Below, piece by piece: positions 1 through 6,506 of a stretch of DNA of 8,808 nucleotides. The notes under the pieces were generated by a model that saw only the letters and a program-made list of their open reading frames with translations, made no database searches and was not told the origin of the DNA. The stretch's first letter is position 1; each line of letters begins with the position of its first letter. The stretch lies in contig CAMBCD010000095.1 of NCBI GenBank assembly GCA_945863085.1, forward strand, positions 1-8,808, read 5' to 3'. The position numbers and the translations under genes are program-made. The stretch comes from Bordetella parapertussis. Its GTDB lineage: Bacteria; Pseudomonadota; Gammaproteobacteria; Burkholderiales; SG8-41.

Positions 1-305
1 GCAAACTTTTCAACCTCAAGCTTCAACGACAGCAGCGGAAAGAAAAGCGGCTTTTCATTATCGGCCCGCACAACCTGCAGTTGTCGCCCTTCATCGATTC
101 GGATGCCTCGAATCGCGATATACGTGCAATTGAAGCAACCAACCTGGGCAGGCTGCCTCTCGCGAACCACTTTGCGGGCTTCGCTTAACCTCATCCGCTG
201 GAGCGATTCATCTCCCGGCACATAGTCCGGCGCACTCCACGCGGGCCTGAATGAAACAGCCAGCATGGACAGTATCAAGCACACCAGAATGCGAGAAGTG
301 ACCAT
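1..305 (-). CDS. Partial exported protein of unknown function (N-terminal part, cut by left window edge)
   Basis: The minus-strand frame is open from an ATG at 305 to the window edge, giving 101 complete codons with no stop. Residues 1-25 look like a Sec signal peptide: MVTSR, then a hydrophobic stretch (ILVCLILSMLAVSF), then a short PAWSA segment that could be the cleavage region. The mature part is mixed charged and hydrophobic and contains one CxxC pair (CFNC, residues 57-60) followed by a beta-rich looking stretch. An in-frame ATG at 317 would add MDDR. I prefer 305 because acidic residues are unfavourable at the front of a signal peptide and because it leaves a longer leader after the candidate promoter at 339-367. 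I do not recognise the family. Likely periplasmic or otherwise exported; the C-terminus lies outside the window. Confidence 0.6.
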   Translation of the reverse strand, partial: MVTSRILVCLILSMLAVSFRPAWSAPDYVPGDESLQRMRLSEARKVVRERQPAQVGCFNCTYIAIRGIRIDEGRQLQVVRADNEKPLFFPLLSLKLEVEKF

Positions 306-338
306 TCGATCATCCATTCCACAATCCGAACGCCAAAA

Positions 339-367
339 ATCATACCGGTAGTAGCTGATGCTGCCTA
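339..367 (-). promoter_or_regulatory. Candidate sigma-70 promoter for the exported-protein gene
   Basis: Read on the minus strand, TAGGCA (362-367, 4 of 6 matches to TTGACA) is followed after 17 nt by TATGAT (339-344, 5 of 6 matches to TATAAT). Transcription would begin near 332, leaving a leader of about 27 nt before the ATG at 305. Assigned by eye from consensus match and spacing. Confidence 0.4.
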
Positions 368-406
368 GAGCGCCTGCAGCGGTGAAACTAGCCCCTCCCC
401 AGAATC

Positions 407-438
407 AAAAGGGCTCGCTGTCTGCAGCGGGCCCTTTT
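407..438. terminator. Strong, probably bidirectional rho-independent terminator
   Basis: Positions 407-420 and 425-438 form a 14-bp stem (AAAAGGGCTCGCTG against CAGCGGGCCCTTTT, with a single T-G wobble) closed by a TCTG tetraloop. On the plus strand the stem runs into TTTTGTTT, a good U-tract. On the minus strand it runs into TTTTGATT, weaker but acceptable. The leftward gene that ends upstream of it is aroC (stop at 523), about 85 nt away, so it most likely stops aroC transcription before the exported-protein gene. It could also block any rightward read-in. Confidence 0.75.
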
Positions 439-522
439 GTTTATGCGAACAGATGAGGCGCATTCACCTGCATCCATGAAATATTACAAGTATTTGTTTT
501 TAAAAGAATTTAAATTGATCTC

Positions 523-1686
523 TCAGGCTTCGTCCGGATCCGGATTTTCCGCCGCAGCTGCCGCGCGCAGCTTGTCGATCACCGACTGCGGTGCCTGCGC
601 GGCAATCACCGGCGTGCCGGTGTTCACATCGGCGTTCTGCGCGCGATGGCGCAAGGCGTGATCCATCAGCGTCAGCGCCAGCATGGCTTCGCAGATCGGC
701 GTGGCGCGGATGCCGACGCAGGGATCGTGACGACCGTGGGTTTCGATCATCGCGGCCTTGCCCGCGGTGTCGATGGTGTGACGCGCAAGGCGAATGCTCG
801 AGGTCGGCTTCACCGCGACATTGACGATGAGATCCTGTCCGGTCGAGATGCCGCCGAGCACGCCGCCGGCGTTGTTGCTGACAAAACCCTGCGGCGTCAT
901 TTCATCCGAGTGTTCGGTGCCGCGCTGACTGATCGACGCGAAACCGGCGCCGATCTCGACGCCCTTCACCGCATTGATGCTCATAATGTTCCAGGCGATA
1001 TCGGCATCGAGCTTGCCGTACACCGGCTCGCCCAGACCCACCGGCACTCCAGTGGCAACCGTCGTGATTTTTGCGCCGACCGAATCACCGGACTTGCGCA
1101 GCTTGTCCATGAAGGTCTCAAGCTCATCGACGATCTGCGCGTTTGGCGCGAAGAAGGGATTATTGCCGACCTCATCCCAGGTGACGAAGGGAATCTCCAC
1201 CGGGCCGAGCTGCGACATATAGCCGCGGATCACCGTGCCGTATTTTTCATGCAGCCATTTTTTGGCGATGGCGCCGGCGGCGACGCGCACCGCGGTCTCG
1301 CGCGCGGACTGCCGCCCGCCGCCGCGGTAATCGCGAACGCCGTATTTCTGCCAATAGGTGTAATCGGCGTGGCCCGGACGGAACAGCTCCTTGATCTTGC
1401 CGTAGTCCTTGCTGCGCTGGTCGGTGTTGCGGATCAGCAGGCCGATCGGTGTGCCCGTGGTTTTGCCTTCGAACACGCCCGAAAGAATTTCAACCTTGTC
1501 TTCCTCGCGGCGCTGCGTGACATGGCGCGAAGTGCCGGGCTTGCGGCGGTCGAGTTCAAGCTGGATGTCGGCTTCGCTCAGCGCCAGTCCCGGCGGACAG
1601 CCGTCCACCACACAGCCGATCGCCGGCCCGTGGGATTCACCAAAGGAAGTGACGCAGAACAGGGTACCCAGCGTGCTGCCCGACAT
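523..1686 (-). CDS. aroC: Chorismate synthase
   Basis: A 387-residue protein that converts 5-enolpyruvylshikimate 3-phosphate to chorismate, the last shikimate-pathway step, using reduced FMN in the cytoplasm. Family hallmarks are clear: an N-terminal [16 protein letters not shown] block with His19, an [14 protein letters not shown] block with His106, and the [20 protein letters not shown] signature at about residues 120-139. Near the C-terminus is [18 protein letters not shown]. These blocks match the conserved FMN/substrate-binding regions, and His19 and His106 correspond to the two catalytic histidines of the family. Length is slightly above the usual 350-370 because of a low-complexity Ala/Asp-rich tail ([12 protein letters not shown]). 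The ATG at 1686 is preceded by GGAG about 10 nt upstream. It stands alone on its strand, divergent from the 66-residue ORF and followed by the hairpin at 407-438. Confidence 0.97.
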   Translation of the reverse strand: MSGSTLGTLFCVTSFGESHGPAIGCVVDGCPPGLALSEADIQLELDRRKPGTSRHVTQRREEDKVEILSGVFEGKTTGTPIGLLIRNTDQRSKDYGKIKELFRPGHADYTYWQKYGVRDYRGGGRQSARETAVRVAAGAIAKKWLHEKYGTVIRGYMSQLGPVEIPFVTWDEVGNNPFFAPNAQIVDELETFMDKLRKSGDSVGAKITTVATGVPVGLGEPVYGKLDADIAWNIMSINAVKGVEIGAGFASISQRGTEHSDEMTPQGFVSNNAGGVLGGISTGQDLIVNVAVKPTSSIRLARHTIDTAGKAAMIETHGRHDPCVGIRATPICEAMLALTLMDHALRHRAQNADVNTGTPVIAAQAPQSVIDKLRAAAAAENPDPDEA

Positions 1687-1708
1687 GACGTAAAAACTCC
1701 ATTAAAAT
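1680..1708 (+). promoter_or_regulatory. Candidate promoter for the 66-residue ORF
   Basis: CCGACA (1680-1685, 4 of 6 to TTGACA) and TAAAAT (1703-1708, 5 of 6 to TATAAT) are separated by 17 nt. Transcription would start near 1715, about 53 nt before the ATG at 1768. The -35 element overlaps the aroC start codon on the other strand, so the two genes may interfere at initiation. No equally good promoter was found for aroC itself. Confidence 0.4.
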
Positions 1709-1767
1709 CAAGCACGAAGTTTAACATAGCCGTCACCGCCCCCCGACGAGGTAAAAAGAGTCAGCGC

Positions 1768-1968
1768 ATGAGCGACAAACCCGATCCCGACAAAACCGAC
1801 CCGGAACAGATCAAGGGCCCCGGCGGCATGAACATGCGCGAGCTGCACGAGCTGGTGAAAAAAAGTCACACGCGTGACCAGATCAGCCGCGGCCCCAATG
1901 CACTGAAGCAGCCGCAGAACCGCTGGCAGCGATTGGTCCGCTACGTTTGGGACAAGAAGCGGGGCTGA
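1768..1968 (+). CDS. Small basic protein of unknown function (66 residues)
   Basis: This frame runs on from an open antisense frame of aroC, but the plausible gene starts at the ATG at 1768, preceded by AAGAG with 7 nt spacing. The protein has an acidic, proline-rich N-terminus (repeated D-P-D-K/D-P-E) and a central MNMRELHELVKKSHTRDQIS helix-like segment. The C-terminus is strongly basic and aromatic (NRWQRLVRYVWDKKRG). No membrane segment or signal peptide is seen. An internal start at Met21 or Met23 would keep only the helical and basic part. It is divergent from aroC (81 nt spacer) and ends 9 nt before the convergent M17 peptidase gene. I do not recognise the family. A nucleic-acid or ribosome contact would fit the basic tail, but that is speculation. 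Confidence 0.6.
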   Translation: MSDKPDPDKTDPEQIKGPGGMNMRELHELVKKSHTRDQISRGPNALKQPQNRWQRLVRYVWDKKRG

Positions 1969-1977
1969 AAGAGGCGC

Positions 1978-3426
1978 TCAGTCCCGTTCATAGCCGGCAA
2001 GGAACAGCTTGCCCCAGGCCACACCAAAACCGGTGCAGTCCGTCGCCACCGCACCCAGACCACCTTTGCAGCCATGCGCCGACAGATCCATGTGAATCCA
2101 CGGCGTCTTGTCAGTGAAGCGCTGCAGCAGCCGCGCGGCAAGAATGTGGTCCGCCTCGCCGTCCAGCGTGCACTGCCTGACGTCGGCCACGGTGCTGTCG
2201 AGCGCACTGTCGTAATCCTCATCCATCGGGAAAGCGCAGAGGCGCTCACCGGATGCGACACCCGCCTGCAGCGCAAACTCTGCCAGTTCATCGCTGGTCG
2301 CAAAAATACCGCTGTAACGGCTGCCCAGCGCGACATGCATGGAACCGGTCAGCGTCGCAAAATCGACCATCACGTCCGGCTTGGCGCGCGCCGCCAGGGT
2401 CAGCGTGTCGGCCAGCACCATGCGGCCCTCGGCGTCGGTGTGAACGATCTCGATGGTGGTGCCGTTCAACGCGGTGACAATGTCGTTCTGCTTGTACGCG
2501 CGCGGGCTCAGGTGGTTCTGCGCCAGTGCCAGCCAGCAGTCGATATTGACCTTCAGTTTGGCCTCGGTCGCCGCGGTGAGGATGCCCAGCGCCACCGCTG
2601 AACCGTTCATGTCTTCATGCATGCCCTGCATGTAACGCGCGGGTTTCAGGTTATGCCCGCCGGTATCAAAGCAGATACCCTTGCCCACCAGCGCCACGGT
2701 TTTGGTCGCGCCGCGCGGCCGGTAACGCAGGCGCACAATGGCCGCGTCATCCTGATCGCTGCCCTGCGCCACCGCGCAGAACGCGCCGGCACCCATGCGT
2801 TTCAGGCGTTTGTAGTCATATTCTTCGCGCGTCCAGCCGTATTCGCGTGCCATCCCGCGCAAACGCTGCCGGTAGGCGCCGGGCGTCAACTCGTTCGGTG
2901 CCGATACCGTCAGCTCACGGCACAGCTGACTGCCTTCCGCCACCGCACGCGCCTGCGCAAACCCGTCGGCAGATTTATGCCCCCACATCAGGATCCTGCG
3001 CAAAGATTTCCCTGCGGATTTTTTCTTGCGCTGGGGCAGCGCTGTGCCGTTGACCCACAACACATAAGCAGCAAGTTCTGCCAGCACGCGCCGTGATGTG
3101 CCAGGACCCGAGACCAGCACCGTGATCTCTTCCGGATGTTCGGCGAGCAGCGTCCCCACCGCCTTGCGCATGGCGGTCTGCTGCTCGAATACGGATTTTT
3201 TCAGATCCGGCGCCACCCATACCGCGAGCGCGCCCTCCGGCGTCTGCGCACTGACGGTCACATCCAGGTTTTTTTTGCCGCGGCGGGACAAGGCGCGGGC
3301 CAGCGTGTCGCCCAGCGGCAGCGTCGATGGCGCAGTGCCGGCAGGCGCCACGATCAGCAGGTGTTTTGCCTTCGCGAGTTCGCGCGCGGCGGGCAGACTG
3401 CCCTGAGTATGCAACTTGGCCAGCAT
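1978..3426 (-). CDS. M17 family (leucyl aminopeptidase-like) metallopeptidase
   Basis: A cytoplasmic aminopeptidase of the cytosol/leucyl aminopeptidase family, releasing N-terminal amino acids from peptides with two divalent metal ions. In the 482-residue form, the C-terminal catalytic domain shows VGKGICFDTGGHNLKP (Lys249, Asp254, Lys261), MHEDMNG (Asp272) and HTDAEGR (Asp331, Glu333, Arg335). These align one-to-one with the seven metal/catalytic residues of E. coli PepA, Lys270 to Arg356, at constant spacing. Differences from the classical family are His for Asn in NTDAEGR and Thr for Ser in FDSGG, so this is a divergent subgroup rather than a clear pepA. The N-terminal domain (about 1-150) is poorly conserved. 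A GTG at 3471 would add 15 residues, but a perfect TATAAT lies inside that extension, and the ATG at 3426 has GGGA upstream, so I use 3426. Confidence 0.9.
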   Translation of the reverse strand: MLAKLHTQGSLPAARELAKAKHLLIVAPAGTAPSTLPLGDTLARALSRRGKKNLDVTVSAQTPEGALAVWVAPDLKKSVFEQQTAMRKAVGTLLAEHPEEITVLVSGPGTSRRVLAELAAYVLWVNGTALPQRKKKSAGKSLRRILMWGHKSADGFAQARAVAEGSQLCRELTVSAPNELTPGAYRQRLRGMAREYGWTREEYDYKRLKRMGAGAFCAVAQGSDQDDAAIVRLRYRPRGATKTVALVGKGICFDTGGHNLKPARYMQGMHEDMNGSAVALGILTAATEAKLKVNIDCWLALAQNHLSPRAYKQNDIVTALNGTTIEIVHTDAEGRMVLADTLTLAARAKPDVMVDFATLTGSMHVALGSRYSGIFATSDELAEFALQAGVASGERLCAFPMDEDYDSALDSTVADVRQCTLDGEADHILAARLLQRFTDKTPWIHMDLSAHGCKGGLGAVATDCTGFGVAWGKLFLAGYERD

Positions 3427-3457
3427 AATGGGATTTCCCGTGAAGTATTTCGCGCCG

Positions 3458-3463
3458 ATTATA
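3458..3463 (-). promoter_or_regulatory. -10 element (TATAAT) of the M17 peptidase gene
   Basis: Minus-strand TATAAT, a perfect -10 hexamer, lies 31 nt before the ATG at 3426, predicting a leader of about 25 nt. No good -35 was found at 16-18 nt spacing (the closest is a TGATTT-like hexamer), so an activator may be needed or the match may be partly fortuitous. It sits back to back with the thyA leader. Confidence 0.45.
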
Positions 3464-3478
3464 GCGGTCACGGCCTGT

Positions 3479-3504
3479 TAAAATCAGTTCGTCAATCAAC
3501 TGAT
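3479..3504 (+). promoter_or_regulatory. Candidate thyA -10 element and leader inverted repeat
   Basis: TAAAAT (3479-3484) is a 5-of-6 -10 match on the plus strand without a convincing -35. Overlapping its end is a perfect dyad, ATCAGTT (3483-3489) and AACTGAT (3498-3504), with an 8-nt spacer. The dyad ends 16 nt before the thyA ATG. It could be an operator or a weak leader hairpin; with 7 AT-leaning pairs it is not a terminator. Confidence 0.35.
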
Positions 3505-3520
3505 CCCATACCCCAAAGCA

Positions 3521-4315
3521 ATGCGACTCTACCTCGACCTGCTGCGCCATGTGCTGGACAAGGGCACGCACAAATCCGACCGCACCGGCACCGGCACGGT
3601 TTCCGTGTTCGGCGCCCAGCTGCGTTTTGATCTGAGTGCAGGCTTTCCGCTGGTAACGACCAAAAAAGTGCACCTGAAGTCGATCATCCATGAACTGCTC
3701 TGGTTCCTGAAGGGTGATACCAACGTCAAATACCTGCAGGACAACGGCGTCAGCATCTGGAACGAATGGGCGCGTACTGACGGCGATCTCGGCCCGGTCT
3801 ACGGCTACCAGTGGCGTTCCTGGCCAGCAGCCGACGGCCGCCACATCGACCAGATCACACAAGTGCTGGAGCAACTGCGTAAAAACCCGGATTCGCGGCG
3901 CATGATCGTGTCGGCGTGGAACGTCGCCCAGCTCGACCAGATGGCGCTGATGCCCTGCCACGCGTTTTTCCAGTTCTATGTTGCAGACGGCAAACTCTCC
4001 TGCCAGCTTTACCAGCGCAGTGCCGACATGTTCCTCGGCGTGCCCTTCAACATCGCGTCCTACGCACTGCTGACACTGATGATCGCGCAGGTTTGCGGAC
4101 TGAAACCGGGCGATTTTGTGCACACCTTCGGCGATACCCACATCTACCTGAACCACATGAAACAGGTGGAAGAGCAACTGTCGCGCGCACCGAGGCCACT
4201 GCCGGTGATGCAACTCAATCCGGCGGTCAAAGACCTGTTCGCCTTCAAATACGAAGACTTCACGCTGGAAAACTACGATCCGCATCCGGCCATTCGCGCG
4301 CCTGTCGCCGTGTAG
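3521..4315 (+). CDS. thyA: Thymidylate synthase
   Basis: Makes dTMP from dUMP using 5,10-methylenetetrahydrofolate as both carbon donor and reductant, releasing dihydrofolate. At 264 residues it equals the E. coli enzyme in length. The nucleophile is Cys146 in [12 protein letters not shown]. Phosphate-binding arginines are visible as Arg21 (RTGTGT), Arg126/Arg127 ([11 protein letters not shown]) and Arg166 ([21 protein letters not shown]). Asn177, His207 and Tyr209 ([12 protein letters not shown]) contact dUMP in the family, and the C-terminus ends in the typical APVAV closing segment. No strong Shine-Dalgarno precedes the ATG at 3521, but no other start is compatible with the conserved N-terminus. 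It is first in a plus-strand run with folA 9 nt downstream, which recycles the dihydrofolate that this enzyme produces. Confidence 0.98.
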   Translation: MRLYLDLLRHVLDKGTHKSDRTGTGTVSVFGAQLRFDLSAGFPLVTTKKVHLKSIIHELLWFLKGDTNVKYLQDNGVSIWNEWARTDGDLGPVYGYQWRSWPAADGRHIDQITQVLEQLRKNPDSRRMIVSAWNVAQLDQMALMPCHAFFQFYVADGKLSCQLYQRSADMFLGVPFNIASYALLTLMIAQVCGLKPGDFVHTFGDTHIYLNHMKQVEEQLSRAPRPLPVMQLNPAVKDLFAFKYEDFTLENYDPHPAIRAPVAV

Positions 4316-4324
4316 GGTTCGGTC

Positions 4325-4849
4325 GTGACCACTCAATCCTCAATCCCCAATCCTCAATCCCGCCTTTCATTGATCGTCGCCATGGCAAAAAACCGCGTCA
4401 TCGGCGCCGACGGCAGGATTCCTTGGCATCTGCCCAATGAACTGCAGTTGTTCAAGTCGGTGACCATGGGCCACCACATCATCATGGGCCGCAAGACCTA
4501 CGAGTCGATCAACCGGCTGCTGCCCGGCCGCACCACGGTCATCGTCACACGGCAGAAGGATTACGTCATTCCCGGTGCAAAAATCGCGCATACGCTGGAT
4601 GAGGCCGTCGCGTTGTGCGCGGGTGACAGCGAAATTTTTGTTATTGGCGGCGGCGAACTCTATCGCGCCGCCATGCCCAAAGCCGACCGCATTTACCTGA
4701 CCGTCGTTGATGCCGAACCCACCGGTGACACGCAGATGCCTGAATTCGATGCCGCGCAATGGCACGTGCACAGCACGCAGCGTTTTGGCAAGGATGAACG
4801 CCATGCCCATGATTACCGCTTCGAGATCCATGATCGCGTGGCCGCTTAG
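4325..4849 (+). CDS. folA: Dihydrofolate reductase with a repeat-encoded N-terminal extension
   Basis: NADPH-dependent reduction of dihydrofolate to tetrahydrofolate; the target of trimethoprim. Family features in order: the strand LSLIVAMAKNRVIGADG, the substrate-binding IPWHLPNELQLFK (Trp34, Glu39 at the position of E. coli Asp27, Phe43), the cofactor motif MGRKTYESI (53-61), LPGR (66-69) and the second cofactor motif FVIGGGELY (105-113). The end is DYRFEIHDR. The core aligns with E. coli DHFR from residue 13; the first 12 residues (MTTQSSIPNPQS) come from a heptamer repeat and have no family counterpart. The GTG at 4325 is the only canonical start between the thyA stop and the core, and AGGG (4314-4317) sits 7 nt before it, overlapping that stop. 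A TTG at 4370 would cut into the first strand and lacks a Shine-Dalgarno. Confidence 0.95.
   Translation: MTTQSSIPNPQSRLSLIVAMAKNRVIGADGRIPWHLPNELQLFKSVTMGHHIIMGRKTYESINRLLPGRTTVIVTRQKDYVIPGAKIAHTLDEAVALCAGDSEIFVIGGGELYRAAMPKADRIYLTVVDAEPTGDTQMPEFDAAQWHVHSTQRFGKDERHAHDYRFEIHDRVAA
4334..4361 (+). repeat. Heptanucleotide tandem repeat, four units, inside the folA 5' end
   Basis: Four contiguous 7-mers alternate caatcct, caatccc, caatcct, caatccc, so it is also a perfect double copy of a 14-mer. Short tandem heptamers of the CAATCCC type are known as dispersed repeats in several bacterial groups. Here the array follows the thyA stop by 18 nt and is translated as part of the unusual folA N-terminus. 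Its 28 nt are not a multiple of three. Confidence 0.85.
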
Positions 4850-5501
4850 GCTGGCCGCGCTGCTACTGCTCTGCGCAGCCTGCGGCGCGCAGGCGGCAGA
4901 ATCACCAATCACCATCAATGACCTCACCGTACGCGCCGATGCCGGCGATCGCGGAGCAATGCGCGCGCTGGCCGAAGCCTATTACGCAGGGCAGGACGGC
5001 GCCGAACAGGATTTCACCAAGGCCGCGGACTGGTACCGCAGATTGGCCAAAACCGGCGATCCCCGCGCCCAGACCAGCCTTGGCCTGATGTACGCGCGCG
5101 GCTACGGCGTCGCCAAAAACCTCGCCGAAGCCCACCGCTGGTGGAATTTCGCCGCCGCGCAGAACGACCCGGGCGCGCAATTCAACCTCGGGCTGACTTA
5201 TGTACAGGGCGAAGGTGTGGCCGCTGATCCGGCACGCGCCGCGCGCTGGTTCCGTGAAGCGGCACGCCGCGGCCATGTACTCGCGCAATACAACCTTGGC
5301 CTGTTGCTGCACGAAGGCCGGGGCGTCGCGCGCCATCCGCAGGAAGCCTACTACTGGGTCAAGGTCGCGGCGCTGCAGGGCGACGACCGCGCGCAGCAGA
5401 ACCTGGAAGCTCTCGCTGCAGAGCTGTCGGGTGCGCAGCGCCGGGAGGCCGACCGCCAGGCGAATGAATGGATGAAAAGCCTGCAGAGAGCCGCGCCATG
5501 A
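4803..5501 (+). CDS. Secreted Sel1-repeat (SLR/TPR-like) protein
   Basis: A 232-residue protein with a signal peptide (residues 1-31, hydrophobic LRLAALLLLCAAC core, AQA|AES as the likely signal peptidase I site) and then Sel1-like helical repeats of 36 residues. Repeats lie at roughly 50-87, 88-123, 124-159 and 160-195, each with the A-x-x-x-L-G-x-x-Y...G-x-G-V...A-x-x-W-x-x-x-A-A pattern. A charged helical tail follows. The Cys in LCAAC does not fit a lipobox well because Cys sits at -3, so I read it as periplasmic rather than a lipoprotein. Sel1 proteins usually act as protein-interaction scaffolds; the partner here is unknown. The ATG at 4803 has AAGG 9 nt upstream and overlaps the folA end by 47 nt. 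An ATG at 4830 is an alternative that keeps the signal peptide. The stop overlaps the next start (ATGA). Confidence 0.88.
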   Translation: MPMITASRSMIAWPLRLAALLLLCAACGAQAAESPITINDLTVRADAGDRGAMRALAEAYYAGQDGAEQDFTKAADWYRRLAKTGDPRAQTSLGLMYARGYGVAKNLAEAHRWWNFAAAQNDPGAQFNLGLTYVQGEGVAADPARAARWFREAARRGHVLAQYNLGLLLHEGRGVARHPQEAYYWVKVAALQGDDRAQQNLEALAAELSGAQRREADRQANEWMKSLQRAAP

Positions 5502-6499
5502 ACGCTCCTGTTCCGGAAAACCCCGAACAGCGCGTGCTGCGCACATCGCGCGAACCCTGCACCCATGTCAGCGATGCCGAAGTGCACGAGGCGCTGACCC
5601 GCGATCCGGCAGACTGTTTCGCCCACATGCTGCAGGCCCTGCACGACGTCGCCGAGGGGCGACTTGCGCTTGATCTGCCGCCGAAGCAGGTCTTCGGCGA
5701 CCCCGGCACCGATTCCGACTTCCGGATCATGCCCTGCATCGTCCGCGGCAACGGCAATGTCACCAAGACGGTGAAACTCGTCGGCACCAATATCGCGCAG
5801 CGGAAGGTGCAGGACCAGATCACCGTTGGCAAGGCGTTGGTGATCGATCCCGTGGAAAATTTCGTCACCCACATCGTCGATGCCTGCCTGCTGTCCTCGG
5901 CGCGCACCGGCCTCTGCGCAGCCATTTCGATGCACTTGCTCGCGAGGCGCCGCAGCCGGCTTACCGTGATCGGTAGCGGCCGCGTCGGCTACTACGCGGC
6001 CCTGTATGCTACGGCGGCCTGCGGCATCCGCGAAGTCGTCTTCGCTGACCGCGATCCGGTCCGCGCCGAGGCTGCAGCCGCTGCGCTGTCTGCACGGACG
6101 CCCGGCTGCGCCAGCCGCGCGGCTGCGGTCGGCGAACTCCCGGATACCGACATCGTCGTGCTCGCCACCAACAGCAACCGCCCGCTTTGTGCGCCACCGG
6201 CCTGGCAGGCCGATCTCGTGATCAGCCTCGGCGCAGACATCGACCACCAGAGCGAACTCGATACACGCTGGGCCGGAACCGCCGACATTTTCGTCGACAC
6301 ACCGGACTCAGCCCGTTTCGGCGACCTCAGGGACTGGATCGCGCGCAGCCTGATTGGGGAGGACGACCTGACCGACCTCGGCACGCTGCTTCGCCGCGGC
6401 GCTGCACAGGGCGACGGACGTCCGCGGCTGTTTGTGTCCACGGGCTCCGCACTCTTCGACAACCTCGCGCTGCAGTACCTGCTTCGGCGACTCCGCTGA
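5498..6499 (+). CDS. Ornithine cyclodeaminase / mu-crystallin family protein
   Basis: A 333-residue NAD(P)-dependent enzyme of the OCD/mu-crystallin family. Members perform ornithine or lysine cyclodeamination, ketimine reduction, alanine dehydrogenation or the SbnB step to 2,3-diaminopropionate. Visible features: Lys93 (KTVKLVGTN) and Arg136-Thr137 (LSSARTG) in the substrate site, the Rossmann loop VIGSGRVG (157-164), and an acidic Asp184 after the second strand, which suggests NAD(H) preference. Asp247 in SLGADIDHQSELD is at the position of the family's catalytic Asp. The exact substrate cannot be read from the sequence. The ATG at 5498 overlaps the Sel1 stop (ATGA) and has GAGAG 7 nt upstream, so translation is probably coupled. 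It is last in the thyA-folA-Sel1 run and ends 7 nt from the convergent ligase gene, with no hairpin terminator between. Confidence 0.88.
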   Translation: MNAPVPENPEQRVLRTSREPCTHVSDAEVHEALTRDPADCFAHMLQALHDVAEGRLALDLPPKQVFGDPGTDSDFRIMPCIVRGNGNVTKTVKLVGTNIAQRKVQDQITVGKALVIDPVENFVTHIVDACLLSSARTGLCAAISMHLLARRRSRLTVIGSGRVGYYAALYATAACGIREVVFADRDPVRAEAAAAALSARTPGCASRAAAVGELPDTDIVVLATNSNRPLCAPPAWQADLVISLGADIDHQSELDTRWAGTADIFVDTPDSARFGDLRDWIARSLIGEDDLTDLGTLLRRGAAQGDGRPRLFVSTGSALFDNLALQYLLRRLR

Positions 6500-6506
6500 A
6501 CGCCAC

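Larger units (their letters stand above)
306..522. other. Gene-free spacer between aroC and the exported-protein gene
   Basis: No convincing gene lies here on either strand. The spacer holds the promoter candidate at 339-367, the terminator-like hairpin at 407-438, and an AT-rich patch at about 478-520 just past the aroC stop that contrasts with the GC-rich surroundings. The 9-mer ctgcagcgg occurs twice, once near 373 and once within the hairpin near 423; this may be chance. I checked for a tRNA-like end next to the hairpin and saw none. Confidence 0.5.

Noticed and set aside
318..440. Possible tRNA or small RNA ending at the strong terminator
   Set aside because: No cloverleaf, T-loop or CCA end could be drawn, and no good plus-strand promoter was seen.
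437..661. 74-codon plus-strand frame beginning in the terminator
   Set aside because: Starts at the hairpin's T-tract side, has no Shine-Dalgarno and runs into antisense aroC.
646..1767. Long plus-strand open frame antisense to aroC, continuous with the 66-residue ORF
   Set aside because: It mirrors aroC codon periodicity, with Arg/Ala/Asp-rich composition and no recognisable domain. Only the part from 1768 has its own start signals and lies outside aroC.
2975..4336. 453-codon minus-strand open frame covering thyA and the start of the M17 gene
   Set aside because: Antisense shadow of thyA, whose identity is certain; no family motif in the minus-strand translation.
4707..4802. Longest-frame start for the Sel1 protein (ATG 4707)
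   Set aside because: It would put a 32-residue polar extension before the signal peptide, deep inside folA, with no Shine-Dalgarno.
5351..6247. 298-codon minus-strand frame opposite the OCD gene
   Set aside because: Overlaps the well-supported OCD and Sel1 genes; composition typical of antisense frames in GC-rich DNA.
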